Shown here: piece by piece, positions 23,425 through 32,232 of the stretch | How the letters are laid out: each line of letters opens with the position of its first letter | How positions within the stretch are numbered: position 1 is the first letter of the stretch | Source: Acidimicrobiia bacterium | GTDB lineage: Bacteria; Actinomycetota; Acidimicrobiia; Acidimicrobiales; SKKL01 | NCBI GenBank assembly: GCA_041676705.1 | Contig: JBAYRL010000001.1 | Span: 186,001-250,000 of the forward strand | DNA length: 64,000 nt | Reading direction: 5' to 3' | The notes under the pieces: generated by a model | Seen by the model: the letters and a program-made list of their open reading frames with translations, nothing else | Databases searched by the model: none | Told to the model about the DNA's origin: nothing | Position numbers and translations under genes: made by a program

Positions 23425-24337
23425 ACTGCCGCTGCCTATGGAGGAGTTCCTGGGCTGGTTGCGGGTAGATAAGGGCCGTTCCAGCTCTACAATTTCGGCT
23501 TACCGCCGTGACCTTAGGGCCTATCAAGCGTTTTTGCTGAAACACAACCTGAAGTTGGTGGCGGCTAACACCGATGACGTCAACCGCTATATCGAAGGGC
23601 TTCGCCAGAGCGGTTTAGCCCCAGCTACACAGGCGCGCCGGGTAGTAGCAGTGCGAGCCTTGTACCGTTTCTTAGCCGACGAAGAGGAAACATCGATCGA
23701 GGTGGGCACCGTTGATTCACTGAGGGTTCCGCGTGGGTTGCCCCGAGCCTTGAGTGAAGAACAAATCTCTACGTTGCTGAACATGGTGGTTGGTGATCAT
23801 CCAGCGGCGTTACGCGACCGCGCCATTTTGGAAGTGCTCTATGGAACTGGAGTGCGAATTTCAGAACTAGTGGGTCTCTCACGGGGTGATATTGACCTTT
23901 CGGAAAGGCGAATCCGTGTTTTCGGAAAAGGCTCCAAGGAACGGGTGGTGCCACTGGGAAGCTTGGCTCGAGAAGCTTTGACGAGCTGGCTTCAAGTCGG
24001 TCGAGCGGAAATGATTCCTGCCAAAGGCCAGTTTCGACATGATGTGGAAGCGGTTTTTCTGAACGCCAGAGGGGGTCGTCTCTCGCGTCAAGGTGCCTGG
24101 GGAGTAGTTAAGAAATATGCTCGAGCCGCCGGTTTGGACGACGTAATTTCACCCCACGTGCTTCGACATTCTTGCGCCACCCACATGGTTGACCACGGTG
24201 CTGACCTTCGTGTGGTTCAGGAATTGTTGGGTCACTCATCAGTGAGCACAACTCAGGTGTATACCCTGGTCTCCAATGAACGCTTATGGAAGGTTTATGA
24301 ACAAGCCCACCCAAGGGCCCGAGGCGCTGACTTCTAG
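23405..24337 (+). CDS. xerD: tyrosine recombinase XerD
   Basis: Site-specific recombinase resolving chromosome dimers at dif with XerC and FtsK. The N-terminal SAM-like core-binding domain (EEFLGWLRVDKGRSSSTISAYRRDL) precedes the catalytic domain with all active residues: Arg in GTGVRISEL, Lys in GKGSKERVVPL, HVLRHS, LLGHSS, and the nucleophilic Tyr in TTQVYTLV. Length of about 310 residues is normal. The start is uncertain: TTG 23405 has GAGGA 10 nt upstream and overlaps pyrG by 20 bp, while GTG 23372 and ATG 23438 are alternatives. The chromosomal context (as Rv1701), not an island, supports the housekeeping role. Confidence 0.93.
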   Translation: MSLPKVELPLPMEEFLGWLRVDKGRSSSTISAYRRDLRAYQAFLLKHNLKLVAANTDDVNRYIEGLRQSGLAPATQARRVVAVRALYRFLADEEETSIEVGTVDSLRVPRGLPRALSEEQISTLLNMVVGDHPAALRDRAILEVLYGTGVRISELVGLSRGDIDLSERRIRVFGKGSKERVVPLGSLAREALTSWLQVGRAEMIPAKGQFRHDVEAVFLNARGGRLSRQGAWGVVKKYARAAGLDDVISPHVLRHSCATHMVDHGADLRVVQELLGHSSVSTTQVYTLVSNERLWKVYEQAHPRARGADF

Positions 24338-24338
24338 C

Positions 24339-24494
24339 GTGTCTGATTCGTCTCCCTCAAGCGAGATCAACAACGCCGAATTAGCCAGCGAAATCACCGT
24401 AGCGCTTGATGAAATTGAAGTCGCCTTAGAACTTCTTGAGACTAATCAAGGCCCCGATGGTGACGGTACGGTCGACTTAGCGCTACGCAACTGA
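24339..24494 (+). CDS. small acidic protein, unknown
   Basis: A 51-residue frame between xerD and the HD-domain gene. It starts at GTG 24339, 2 bp after the xerD stop, and ends 1 bp before the next ATG. It encodes an acidic helical peptide (SEITVALDEIEVALELLETN followed by a Gly/Asp-rich turn). The tight packing in the gene run and the amphipathic, protein-like composition argue for a real gene. It does not match a family I know. An ATG at 24297 inside xerD is an alternative start. Confidence 0.5.
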   Translation: MSDSSPSSEINNAELASEITVALDEIEVALELLETNQGPDGDGTVDLALRN

Positions 24495-24495
24495 A

Positions 24496-25014
24496 ATGCC
24501 TTCTATTACGCATCTTGCCGGACGTTTTTTCGGCTCATTGAGGGCCCGACCACTAAACGAAGCGGAAGCACAACGGGTCACAGAGTGGCTGAGCCCTACG
24601 GAGATGGTGCTCTGGCGTCGGATGTCAAAGGCCGACCAACGCCACGCCTTTGGTGTTGCTAACACCGTGTCAGATGTTCTAGGCACCGCTATTACTACCC
24701 CCATCGTGCGGGCAGCTTTGCTTCATGATGTGGGCAAAGTTGCCGCCGACTTGGGTACCTATGGACGGGTTATAGCTACGCTGTCCGCCAAGGTGGCGGG
24801 TTATGAGATGGCATCTGTTTGGGTGTCGAAGCGAGGCTTTACACGCAAGGTCGGTTTATACCTCGAACATGATCGCGTAGGAGCCGACATGTTGGCTATG
24901 GCTGGCTCCGACGAGTTGGTGGTTGCTTGGGCACGTGAGCATCATTGGGCTGAAGATCGCTGGAGCGTGCCCCGCGAAATTGGCCGGGTGCTTCGAGCCG
25001 CCGACGGGGACTAA
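24496..25014 (+). CDS. HD-domain protein
   Basis: A 172-residue protein with the HD metal-dependent phosphohydrolase core. HAFGVANTV supplies the first His, ALLHDVGKV is the HD signature (about residue 76), and YLEHDRVGADML and AREHHW supply later ligand candidates. No membrane segment or sensor domain is present. HD proteins of this size can be phosphohydrolases of nucleotides or of unknown substrates. The reaction cannot be named. It starts at ATG 24496, 1 bp after the small acidic gene, and converges on trpS. Confidence 0.8.
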   Translation: MPSITHLAGRFFGSLRARPLNEAEAQRVTEWLSPTEMVLWRRMSKADQRHAFGVANTVSDVLGTAITTPIVRAALLHDVGKVAADLGTYGRVIATLSAKVAGYEMASVWVSKRGFTRKVGLYLEHDRVGADMLAMAGSDELVVAWAREHHWAEDRWSVPREIGRVLRAADGD

Positions 25015-25054
25015 GCATTTTCTCCAACGGGGGACCCCCGGTGCGTCAAAAGCC

Positions 25055-26038
25055 TCAGGAGCGGGGGAGAAGGCCTACCGCTTCTCGGGCGCGAATGATG
25101 ACAGGGGCGGCTTTTTCACTGGCCGCGGCTGCTCCGGCTAACAAAACCCGCATGACTTCGGCCGGGTCATCAGCGAGTTCGTAGTAACGCTTTTGCACTG
25201 GTTCCAAGACCGCGATTACGGCGGCGGCGGCATCGGCTTTTAACGGCCCATATTGGGTGTAGTGGCTGGCTAGGGCTTTCGGGTCAGCGTCGGTGGCGGC
25301 CGCCAGAATTGAGAGCAGATTAGAAACTCCGGCTTTGTTCTCTACGTCGTAGGCCACCGTGGTTTCATTATCGGTTACGGCGCGGCGGAATTTGCGTTCA
25401 ATCACCTTTGGTTCATCTAACATGCCCACCGTGCCTTGCGGCGACTCCGCCGATTTCGACATCTTCTTGGTGGGATTTTGCAAATCCATCACTCGGGCGG
25501 CGGCCACAGGAATTATGGCCTCTGGTACGACAAAGGTCTCGCCATAGCGAGAGTTGAAACGCTGGGCCACATTCCGGGCTAACTCGAGGTGTTGACGCTG
25601 GTCATCGCCTACCGGCACGCGTTCTGTGTCGTAGGCCAAAATATCGGCGGCCATTAAGGCCGGGTAGGTGAAGAGCGCCGCCGAAATGAAATCGGCTTGG
25701 GCACTTTTGTCTTTGAACTGAGTCATACGGCTGAGCTCGCCAAAACTAGCGGTGCATTCCATCAACCAGGCCAGTTCGGTATGGGCGGGAACGTGACTTT
25801 GCACAAACAGCGTGACTTGGTTGGGATCAAGACCCGAAGCCAAATACAAACACGCCATTTCAATGGTGCGTCGGCGCAGGCTGGCTGGGTCTTGGGGCAC
25901 GGTGATGGCGTGTAAATCAACGATGCAAAACAGGGCATCGTCGGAGGCTTCTTCACGAGCGAAGCGCCGCAGGGCGCCTAAATAGTTGCCTAAATGCAGG
26001 TCGCCGCTCGGTTGAATGCCAGAAAAAACTCGTGCCAT
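25055..26038 (-). CDS. trpS: tryptophanyl-tRNA synthetase
   Basis: Class Ic synthetase of 327 residues charging tRNA-Trp. The HIGH motif is HLGN in SGIQPSGDLHLGNYLGAL at the N-terminus. KMSKS is exact in NPTKKMSKSAESPQG (about residue 197), and the ADILAYDTERVPVGDDQ active-site block is present. Start ATG 26038 gives the standard short N-terminus. It is on the minus strand with galE upstream, interrupting the plus-strand housekeeping run. Confidence 0.96.
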   Translation of the reverse strand: MARVFSGIQPSGDLHLGNYLGALRRFAREEASDDALFCIVDLHAITVPQDPASLRRRTIEMACLYLASGLDPNQVTLFVQSHVPAHTELAWLMECTASFGELSRMTQFKDKSAQADFISAALFTYPALMAADILAYDTERVPVGDDQRQHLELARNVAQRFNSRYGETFVVPEAIIPVAAARVMDLQNPTKKMSKSAESPQGTVGMLDEPKVIERKFRRAVTDNETTVAYDVENKAGVSNLLSILAAATDADPKALASHYTQYGPLKADAAAAVIAVLEPVQKRYYELADDPAEVMRVLLAGAAAASEKAAPVIIRAREAVGLLPRS

Positions 26039-26063
26039 ACCATGATGCTAGGCCGTTGGTTGT

Positions 26064-27080
26064 CTATGAGTTATATCCATCCGGGTTGTTACGCTGCCAG
26101 CTCCACGCGTCGCGGCACATGTCGTGCAAGTTGCGGGTGGTGTGCCAGCCAAGCTCGGCGCGAGCGAGCGACGGATCGGCGTAGTAAAGGGCAATGTCAC
26201 CCGGGCGCCGTGGCGCTATTTGGTAGGGGATAGCGATCTGGTTGGCTTCTTCGAAAGCCTGGATGACTTGCAACACGCTGTGGCCTTGACCACTACCCAG
26301 GTTCCAAGTGTGATGTCCGCCGTGTTTTGTGAGGTATGCCAGTGCTACTTGGTGGGCCTCGGCCAGGTCCATCACATGGATGTAATCGCGTACTCCCGTG
26401 CCATCAGGGGTGGGGTAGTCATTGCCAAAAACGGCTAAGTATTCCCGCTGACCAGTGGCAACTTGGGTGAGGAATGGAACCAGGTTATTAGGAATTCCCC
26501 GCGGATTTTCTCCAATACGGCCTGAAGGATGGGCCCCCACAGGGTTGAAATAACGAAGTGCAGCAATTTGCCAGCGAGGGTCGGCATGGTAGAGGTCGGC
26601 CAGAATTTCTTCAATCATTAATTTGGTACGACCATAGGGGTTAGCTGCTCCCAGTGTGGCGCTTTCCGGTAGTGGTTGCACCGGGTTTTCGGCGTAAACG
26701 GTGGCCGAAGATGAAAATACCAAGGTGCGACAGCCGTGGGCCGCCATAGCCTTGGTCAGCGACAAGGTAGAGCCCAGGTTCACCTGGTAGTAGCGCTGCG
26801 GGTCGCTTACCGATTCGCCCACCGCTTTTAGCCCGGCGAAATGGATTACCCCGTCGGGCTTTGTTTCCTCGAACAGCCGGTCAGTCGCCTTTTCGTCAAG
26901 TAGGTCTAAGCGGTGGAACTTTACCTCTCGGCCTGCCAACTCGCTGATACGCCCAAGGGCACGCAGATCGCTGTTCGAAAGATTGTCAACAATCTCAACC
27001 TCATAACCAGCTTGAGCCAAAACCACGGCAGTGTGAGAGCCGATGTAACCCAAACCGCCAGTAACAAGAACCTTCTCCAT
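26064..27080 (-). CDS. galE: UDP-glucose 4-epimerase
   Basis: Extended short-chain dehydrogenase of 338 residues interconverting UDP-glucose and UDP-galactose. The NAD-binding VTGGLGYIGSH is at the N-terminus, the catalytic Ser lies in VFSSSATVY and the YxxxK pair in YGRTK. The C-terminal LGSGQGHSVLQVI and RRPGDIALYYADPSLA blocks are typical of GalE. ATG 27080 was chosen because an AAGGA ribosome site precedes it; an upstream in-frame start at 27101 has none. It is divergent from scpA, with starts 12 bp apart, so the two promoters must overlap each other's 5' regions. Confidence 0.93.
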   Translation of the reverse strand: MEKVLVTGGLGYIGSHTAVVLAQAGYEVEIVDNLSNSDLRALGRISELAGREVKFHRLDLLDEKATDRLFEETKPDGVIHFAGLKAVGESVSDPQRYYQVNLGSTLSLTKAMAAHGCRTLVFSSSATVYAENPVQPLPESATLGAANPYGRTKLMIEEILADLYHADPRWQIAALRYFNPVGAHPSGRIGENPRGIPNNLVPFLTQVATGQREYLAVFGNDYPTPDGTGVRDYIHVMDLAEAHQVALAYLTKHGGHHTWNLGSGQGHSVLQVIQAFEEANQIAIPYQIAPRRPGDIALYYADPSLARAELGWHTTRNLHDMCRDAWSWQRNNPDGYNS

Positions 27081-27091
27081 GGAGTCCTTTC

Positions 27092-27895
27092 GTGCTGGCA
27101 AGCTATCCTGCGCAGGTGGCTGTTGCGGTACAAACCGAGGTCTTTGATGGACCCTTCGACCTTTTATTGCATTTGATATTACGGGAACAGGTCGATCTTT
27201 ACGAAGTGTCGCTCTCGTCGATTGTGGATGCCTACCTGGCTGAGCTCGACCGAATGGTCGATCGAGACCTAAATGTCATGACCGAATTCCTCTTAATCGC
27301 AGCGACCCTGGTCGAGCTGAAAGCGCGCCGGTTGCTACCCGGCCAAGTTGGGGTGGAACTCGACGATGAGTTGGCGCTATGGGAAGAGCGTGATTTGTTG
27401 CTCTCTCGGCTCTTAGAAGCCAAGACCTTCAAAGACGCTTCAGCGGTGCTACAAAACCTTGAGATGCAAGCATCACTTAGCGTGCCTCGCCTGGCCGGTA
27501 TGGAAGAACCATTCCTGAATCTGATGCCAGATCTGTTAACAGGCGTGTCGGCCAATCAACTGCGAGCTGCTTATTTGCGGGCTATCGAACCCAAGCCAAT
27601 TCCTAGGGTTCAACTGGATCACGTGAGCCCTATTCGGCTCAGCGTTGCTGATGCGGTAGTGGAACTGCTAGATGAGCTTCCCCGAGTTGGGACCATCAGC
27701 TTCCGCCGTCTCACCATTGGCTTGGTAGAACGCCTGGAGGTGGTAGTGCGGTTTCTGGCGGTCTTAGAGCTATATAAACAAGGCTTGATTGACCTACAAC
27801 AACCCGGCACTTTTGGTGAAATCTCAGTAACCTGGGCGCCGCTCGACGATACGGCAAACGCTAATTTGGCCCAGTTAGATAGTTACGAAGGATGA
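27092..27895 (+). CDS. scpA: segregation and condensation protein A
   Basis: Kleisin subunit of the SMC-ScpAB condensin, 267 residues. The hallmark FDGPFDLLLHLI opens the N-terminal domain; LIAATLVELKARRLLP follows; the winged-helix C-terminus (VVRFLAVLELYKQGLIDLQQ) closes it. GTG 27092 has GGAG 7 nt upstream (27081-27084); GTG 27116 is an alternative closer to the conserved start. It overlaps scpB by 4 bp (ATGA). Confidence 0.93.
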   Translation: MLASYPAQVAVAVQTEVFDGPFDLLLHLILREQVDLYEVSLSSIVDAYLAELDRMVDRDLNVMTEFLLIAATLVELKARRLLPGQVGVELDDELALWEERDLLLSRLLEAKTFKDASAVLQNLEMQASLSVPRLAGMEEPFLNLMPDLLTGVSANQLRAAYLRAIEPKPIPRVQLDHVSPIRLSVADAVVELLDELPRVGTISFRRLTIGLVERLEVVVRFLAVLELYKQGLIDLQQPGTFGEISVTWAPLDDTANANLAQLDSYEG

Positions 27896-28458
27896 CACAC
27901 TTAAAACCAGCCTTGGAAGCACTTTTGATGGTGAGTGACCAGCCCTTATCAGCGGAGTTGGCGGCTTCCGTATTGGAAACCAGCTCCCAAGAAGTTGACA
28001 TGCTAATGGGCGAACTGGCCAATGAATATGCCCAAGACAAGCGTGGCTTTGTTTTGGTGCAGGTGGCTGGTGGATACCGGTATCAAAGCCACCCGGCGCA
28101 GTCGGCTTACATCGAACGCTACGTTCTGGAAGGCCAGTCAGCGCGGCTATCGGGGGCGGCTTTAGAAACATTGGCGATTGTGGCCTACAAACAACCCATT
28201 TCACGAGCCCAGGTTTCGGCTATTCGCGGTGTCAGCGCTGAAGGAGTGATGCGCACCCTCACCCAGCGCGGCTACGTCGAAGAGCTAGGTCGAGATGATG
28301 GGCCAGGCCAGGCGGTGCTTTTTGGCACTACTTCGCTGTTTTTAGAGCGTTTGGGTTTGAACTCATTGGACGATCTGCCAGCGTTAGGTGATTTTGTGCC
28401 CGGGGCCGATGTGGTTGAAGCACTTGAACATGGCCTAATGGTGGAACGTGGAACCTGA
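27892..28458 (+). CDS. scpB: segregation and condensation protein B
   Basis: A 188-residue paired winged-helix protein that dimerises and binds the ScpA kleisin. Diagnostic LSGAALETLAIVAYKQPISRAQVSAIRGV sits in the middle (described here by its core ETLAIVAYKQPI). Overlaps at both ends (scpA by 4 bp, rluB by 11 bp) indicate an operon scpA-scpB-rluB, as in many Gram-positive bacteria. Confidence 0.94.
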   Translation: MTHLKPALEALLMVSDQPLSAELAASVLETSSQEVDMLMGELANEYAQDKRGFVLVQVAGGYRYQSHPAQSAYIERYVLEGQSARLSGAALETLAIVAYKQPISRAQVSAIRGVSAEGVMRTLTQRGYVEELGRDDGPGQAVLFGTTSLFLERLGLNSLDDLPALGDFVPGADVVEALEHGLMVERGT

Positions 28459-29167
28459 ACGTCTGCAAAAAGTACTAGCGCGAATAGGTCTTGGTAGCCG
28501 CCGGTATTGTGAAGAGCTGATCGAAGATGGCCTCGTCACCGTGAATGGTGAGGTGGCTATTCTTGGCGCCCGGGTAGATATCGACGTTGACCAGGTGGAG
28601 GTGGATGGCGTACCGGTTGGAGTGAAACCTGGTTTGGTTTATTACTTGTTAAACAAGCCAACTGGCGTGGTTTCCACAGCTTCTGACACTCGTGGCCGGC
28701 CGACAGTGGTGAGCCTGGTGCCCGATGAGCCGCGAGTTTTCCCGGTGGGACGACTTGACGCGGATACCGAGGGATTGTTGTTGATCACCAACGACGGCGA
28801 TTTGGCTCATCGCCTCAGTCACCCCTCATTCATGGTGGACAAAGAGTATCTAGCTGAGGTCGAGGGTCAACCTTCGCGTGGTGTTATGCGTACCCTCCGT
28901 GAAGGTGTTGAGCTTGATGATGGACTAACCGCTCCAGCGCAGGCTTCGCTCTTGCAACCTAACTTGGTGCGCTTGATCATCCATGAAGGCCGTAACCGTC
29001 AGGTACGGCGCATGTGTGCGGCGGTGGGACACCCCGTGAAACGACTGGTGCGGGTACGTATTGGACCGCTTCGCGACACCAAACTGCGCCCCGGTACGTT
29101 CCGCCATTTGAGTGTGGAAGAAGTTCGAGCCTTGGAACGTTACCCCCGCGAGAGCGGTGCGAACTAG
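28448..29167 (+). CDS. rluB: 23S rRNA pseudouridine synthase RluB-type
   Basis: A 239-residue pseudouridine synthase. The N-terminal S4 domain (RLQKVLARIGLGSRRYCEELI) is followed by the catalytic domain, with the nucleophilic Asp in VGRLDADTEGLLL and the RNRQVRRMCAAVGHPV block. It starts at GTG 28448, overlapping scpB. RluB modifies helix 90-region U2605 in E. coli; RsuA-type 16S specificity is less likely, given the actinobacterial context and family pattern. Confidence 0.92.
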   Translation: MEPERLQKVLARIGLGSRRYCEELIEDGLVTVNGEVAILGARVDIDVDQVEVDGVPVGVKPGLVYYLLNKPTGVVSTASDTRGRPTVVSLVPDEPRVFPVGRLDADTEGLLLITNDGDLAHRLSHPSFMVDKEYLAEVEGQPSRGVMRTLREGVELDDGLTAPAQASLLQPNLVRLIIHEGRNRQVRRMCAAVGHPVKRLVRVRIGPLRDTKLRPGTFRHLSVEEVRALERYPRESGAN

Positions 29168-29177
29168 CATAAAAACA

Positions 29178-30266
29178 ATGAACGACGACACCGCGAGCAA
29201 TGCCTCGAATCGCCTTGCCAATGTGATTGGCACCGGTTTAATCGGCGGGTCGATTGCGTTGGCCTTAAAAGAGCGAGGCTGGCATGTCAGCGGTACCGAC
29301 AACAACCCCCAACGCATTGAAGACGCACTGTCGTTGGGTGTCATTGACGAGGTCGGCATAAATCCCCAAGCGGCCGTCAGCTTTATCGCGACACCAGTCG
29401 GGCAAATTCCTGAAGCGGCCCGCGAGGCATTGACCCAAACCGCGGGCGTGGTTAGCGATGTGGGAAGCGTAAAGCTGAGCGTGATGGAACAGGTGAACAA
29501 CCCACGATTTGTGGGTGGCCACCCCATGGCTGGCTCAGAGCATGAAGGTGTGAAAGGTGCCACCTCCGATCTTTTTGAAGGGGCGGTGTGGGTGCTCACA
29601 CCGATGTCGGAAACCGACCCCGATGATTTCACCTTGGTACGTTCGCTGGTGGCGAGTTTTGGGGCTGAAGTGGTGGAAGTTACACCCGATCGCCACGATT
29701 ATTTGGTTGCCGTAGTGTCGCACGTTCCACATTTAACGGCCGCCACACTAATGACGTTGGCTTCAATGCGTTCCGAAGAACACCCTGGCCTCTTACGCCT
29801 GGCCGCCGGCGGTTTTCGTGACATGACCAGGGTGGCGTCGGGGCATCCCGGCATTTGGCCTGACATTTGTGAAACTAACCGGCCAGCTATTGTGACAGTG
29901 CTTGATGAGATGATCACTGGATTGTCGCGGGTGCGGGCCGTGGTTGATAACTCAGACCGCGCCGGACTGTACCGTTTCTTAGATACCGCCCGTTCAGCGC
30001 GTGATTCGTTGCCGTCGCGTTCCGTGCGTCCCGGTGAACTAGCCGAAATTCGAGTGCCAATTCTCGATCGTCCTGGCGAATTGTCGGGTATAACCACCCT
30101 GGCTACCGACCTCGATGTAAACATTTACGATATCGAAATAGACCATTCCGCCGAGCGGGCCCGTGGTTTGTTGGTGCTGGTTGTGGCCCAAGCAATGAGT
30201 GAGCGCTTTATTGGCGGGTTAATGGCACGTGGTTATCGTCCAGTGTCACGACCGCTCGACAAGTGA
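29178..30266 (+). CDS. tyrA: prephenate dehydrogenase
   Basis: NAD-dependent oxidation and decarboxylation of prephenate to 4-hydroxyphenylpyruvate for tyrosine synthesis. A Rossmann VIGTGLIGGSIALAL is at the N-terminus. SDVGSVK, GGHPMAGSEHEG and the catalytic His in VVSHVPHLTA are all present. A C-terminal ACT-like domain (about residues 290-362, VPILDRPGELSGITTLATDL) suggests feedback control by an aromatic amino acid. ATG 29178 is preferred; the open frame upstream of it overlaps rluB. aroA follows, so two aromatic-pathway genes are adjacent. Confidence 0.92.
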   Translation: MNDDTASNASNRLANVIGTGLIGGSIALALKERGWHVSGTDNNPQRIEDALSLGVIDEVGINPQAAVSFIATPVGQIPEAAREALTQTAGVVSDVGSVKLSVMEQVNNPRFVGGHPMAGSEHEGVKGATSDLFEGAVWVLTPMSETDPDDFTLVRSLVASFGAEVVEVTPDRHDYLVAVVSHVPHLTAATLMTLASMRSEEHPGLLRLAAGGFRDMTRVASGHPGIWPDICETNRPAIVTVLDEMITGLSRVRAVVDNSDRAGLYRFLDTARSARDSLPSRSVRPGELAEIRVPILDRPGELSGITTLATDLDVNIYDIEIDHSAERARGLLVLVVAQAMSERFIGGLMARGYRPVSRPLDK

Positions 30267-30321
30267 GGCCTATTTTTAATGCGTCACCTACGAGTTGTTT
30301 ATGACCCAAAGAGGAGAAGAT

Positions 30322-31599
30322 TTGCCGTCTCGCGCTGTTGTACCTTTGCTCAGCCCACCTGATGCCACTGTTGTGATTCCGGGTTCGAAGAGTTACACCA
30401 ATCGCGCCCTCATCTTGGCAGCTTTGGCTCAGGGAACTTCGACGATTACTAACGCCTTGGTGGCTGACGATTCAGAGGCCATGTTAGAGGCACTTGATGC
30501 TTTAGGGGTTGTAGTCGAGCGCGACGACAAGCAGTGGTTGGTGCAGGGGTTGGGTGGTGCTATACCCGCAGGGCCGCTCAACATTAACGCCCGTTTCTCG
30601 GGTACCACGTCGCGGTTTTTGTTGCCAGTGTTGGCCTTGGGTGTTGGCCCCTATGTACTTGATGGCCACGAACCGCTTCGTAAACGTCCCATCGGGCCCA
30701 TTGCCGAGGCGTTGTTGACTCTTGGTGCGGAGGTAGAAGATGTCGACGGTACGGGCCTTAATTTTTTGCCGCTTTCGGTGCGTGGAGGCAACCTCAGTGG
30801 CGGCCAGGTTGAAGTGTCGGCAGAGTTTTCAAGCCAATTCGTGACCGGATTATTGCAGGCCGGGCCCTATATGCGCCGTGGTCTAACTCTGAACATGGTG
30901 GAGGCTACCGCATCTAGGCCGTATCTCACTATGACCACTTCGGTAATGTCGGCGTTCGGAGTTACGGTAGAACGGCCGAACGAAAACCAATTCGTGGTGC
31001 CCGCGGGTGGTTATGTGGCCACCACTTATGAGGTTGAACCAGACGCTAGTACCGCATCATATGTTTTCGCGGCGGCCGCCATTACTGGGGGACGAATTCG
31101 GGTGCCTGGTTTAGGTCGTCGTTCGTTACAAGGTGATATGGCATTTCTTGATGTGCTGAGCCAAATGGGTGCCCACGTTGAGGTGAATGAAGATTGGAGT
31201 GAGGTGAGGGGCAGCGCTGATATTCGCGGCGTTGATATCGACATGTCTGATTTCCCCGACATGGCCCAATCCGTGGCGGCGGTAGCTGTTTTTGGTGACA
31301 AGCCCACCCGGGTGCGGGGTGTCTCCCTAATCCGCCATCACGAAACCGATCGAATCCGTGCCGTGGTGACCGAGATGCGACGCCTCGGTATTCAGGCTGA
31401 AGAGTTTGACGACGGTTTTGTTATTCACCCCGGCACCCCCCAGCCTGCACAGGTTGAAACGTACGATGATCACCGTATGGCGATGAGTTTCGCCTTACTT
31501 GGTCTGCGGGTGCCAGGTATCGAAATTGTAGACCCGGTGTGTGTGGGCAAAACGTTTCCTGGGTTTTTCGATGTGCTTGATTCTCTCGGTGCAAATTAA
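30322..31599 (+). CDS. aroA: 3-phosphoshikimate 1-carboxyvinyltransferase (EPSP synthase)
   Basis: Transfers enolpyruvate from PEP to shikimate-3-phosphate. Key residues are visible: VIPGSKSYTNRA (Lys, Ser, Arg of the substrate site), FSGTTSRF, SSQFVTGLL, the catalytic Asp in DFPDMAQS, IRHHETDRIRA, DDHRMAMSFAL and the C-terminal CVGKTFPGFF. TTG 30322 was chosen because GAGGAG at 30311-30316 lies 5 nt upstream; ATG 30301 is an in-frame alternative without a ribosome site. Directly followed by cmk with no gap. Confidence 0.93.
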   Translation: MPSRAVVPLLSPPDATVVIPGSKSYTNRALILAALAQGTSTITNALVADDSEAMLEALDALGVVVERDDKQWLVQGLGGAIPAGPLNINARFSGTTSRFLLPVLALGVGPYVLDGHEPLRKRPIGPIAEALLTLGAEVEDVDGTGLNFLPLSVRGGNLSGGQVEVSAEFSSQFVTGLLQAGPYMRRGLTLNMVEATASRPYLTMTTSVMSAFGVTVERPNENQFVVPAGGYVATTYEVEPDASTASYVFAAAAITGGRIRVPGLGRRSLQGDMAFLDVLSQMGAHVEVNEDWSEVRGSADIRGVDIDMSDFPDMAQSVAAVAVFGDKPTRVRGVSLIRHHETDRIRAVVTEMRRLGIQAEEFDDGFVIHPGTPQPAQVETYDDHRMAMSFALLGLRVPGIEIVDPVCVGKTFPGFFDVLDSLGAN

Positions 31600-32232
31600 G
31601 TGCGTGTGATAGCAATTGATGGTCCGGCAGGTTCGGGGAAGTCGACGGTGGCTAAAGCCTTGGCTGCCAAGCTGGGCCTTTCATATTTGGATACGGGTGC
31701 CATGTACCGAGCGGTCACCTTTGCGGCGCTTCGCCAAGGGGTCGATCTGATGGATCCTGAAGCCGTGGCGGCAGTTGCCCACCACATGGAACTTGACCAA
31801 GCCAATTCGGTGGTCGTTAACGGTGAAGACGCCACCGAAGCTATTCGTAGCCCCGAGGTCACTTCGCAAGTGAGCTTGGTGGCCCGCAACGCCGCAGTCC
31901 GTAAAGAGCTGGTAGCACGCCAGCGTGCCTGGGTGGCTGAACGCGGCGGAGGAGTGTTGGAAGGTCGCGATATTGGCACCGTTGTTTTCCCCGACGCTTC
32001 AGCCAAGATTTATCTAACGGCTTCGCCTGAGGTGCGTGCACGGCGTCGCAGCCAAGAACTCTCTGAGGCTGATGTAACCCGAATTGCGGCTGAAATTACC
32101 GAACGCGACAAAATGGATTCGGAACGGGCCAACGATCCGCTGCGCCAAGCTGAAGATGCGTTATGGTTCGATACTTCTGATTTAACCATCGAGGATGTGG
32201 TGGCAGAACTAATGAGGCTTATTGATGGATGA
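31600..32232 (+). CDS. cmk: cytidylate kinase
   Basis: Phosphorylates CMP/dCMP, 210 residues. P-loop IDGPAGSGKSTVAKAL at the N-terminus, YLDTGAMYRAVT, the GRDIGTVVFPDA CMP-binding block and LTASPEVRARRR are all present. It starts at GTG 31600, immediately after the aroA stop. The next gene overlaps it by 8 bp. The order rluB...cmk...der matches the mycobacterial Rv1711-Rv1713 order. Confidence 0.95.
   Translation: MRVIAIDGPAGSGKSTVAKALAAKLGLSYLDTGAMYRAVTFAALRQGVDLMDPEAVAAVAHHMELDQANSVVVNGEDATEAIRSPEVTSQVSLVARNAAVRKELVARQRAWVAERGGGVLEGRDIGTVVFPDASAKIYLTASPEVRARRRSQELSEADVTRIAAEITERDKMDSERANDPLRQAEDALWFDTSDLTIEDVVAELMRLIDG

Noticed and set aside
25015..25054. GGGGGACCCCC between the HD-domain gene and trpS as a terminator
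   Set aside because: The stem is very short with almost no loop and no T-tract on either strand.
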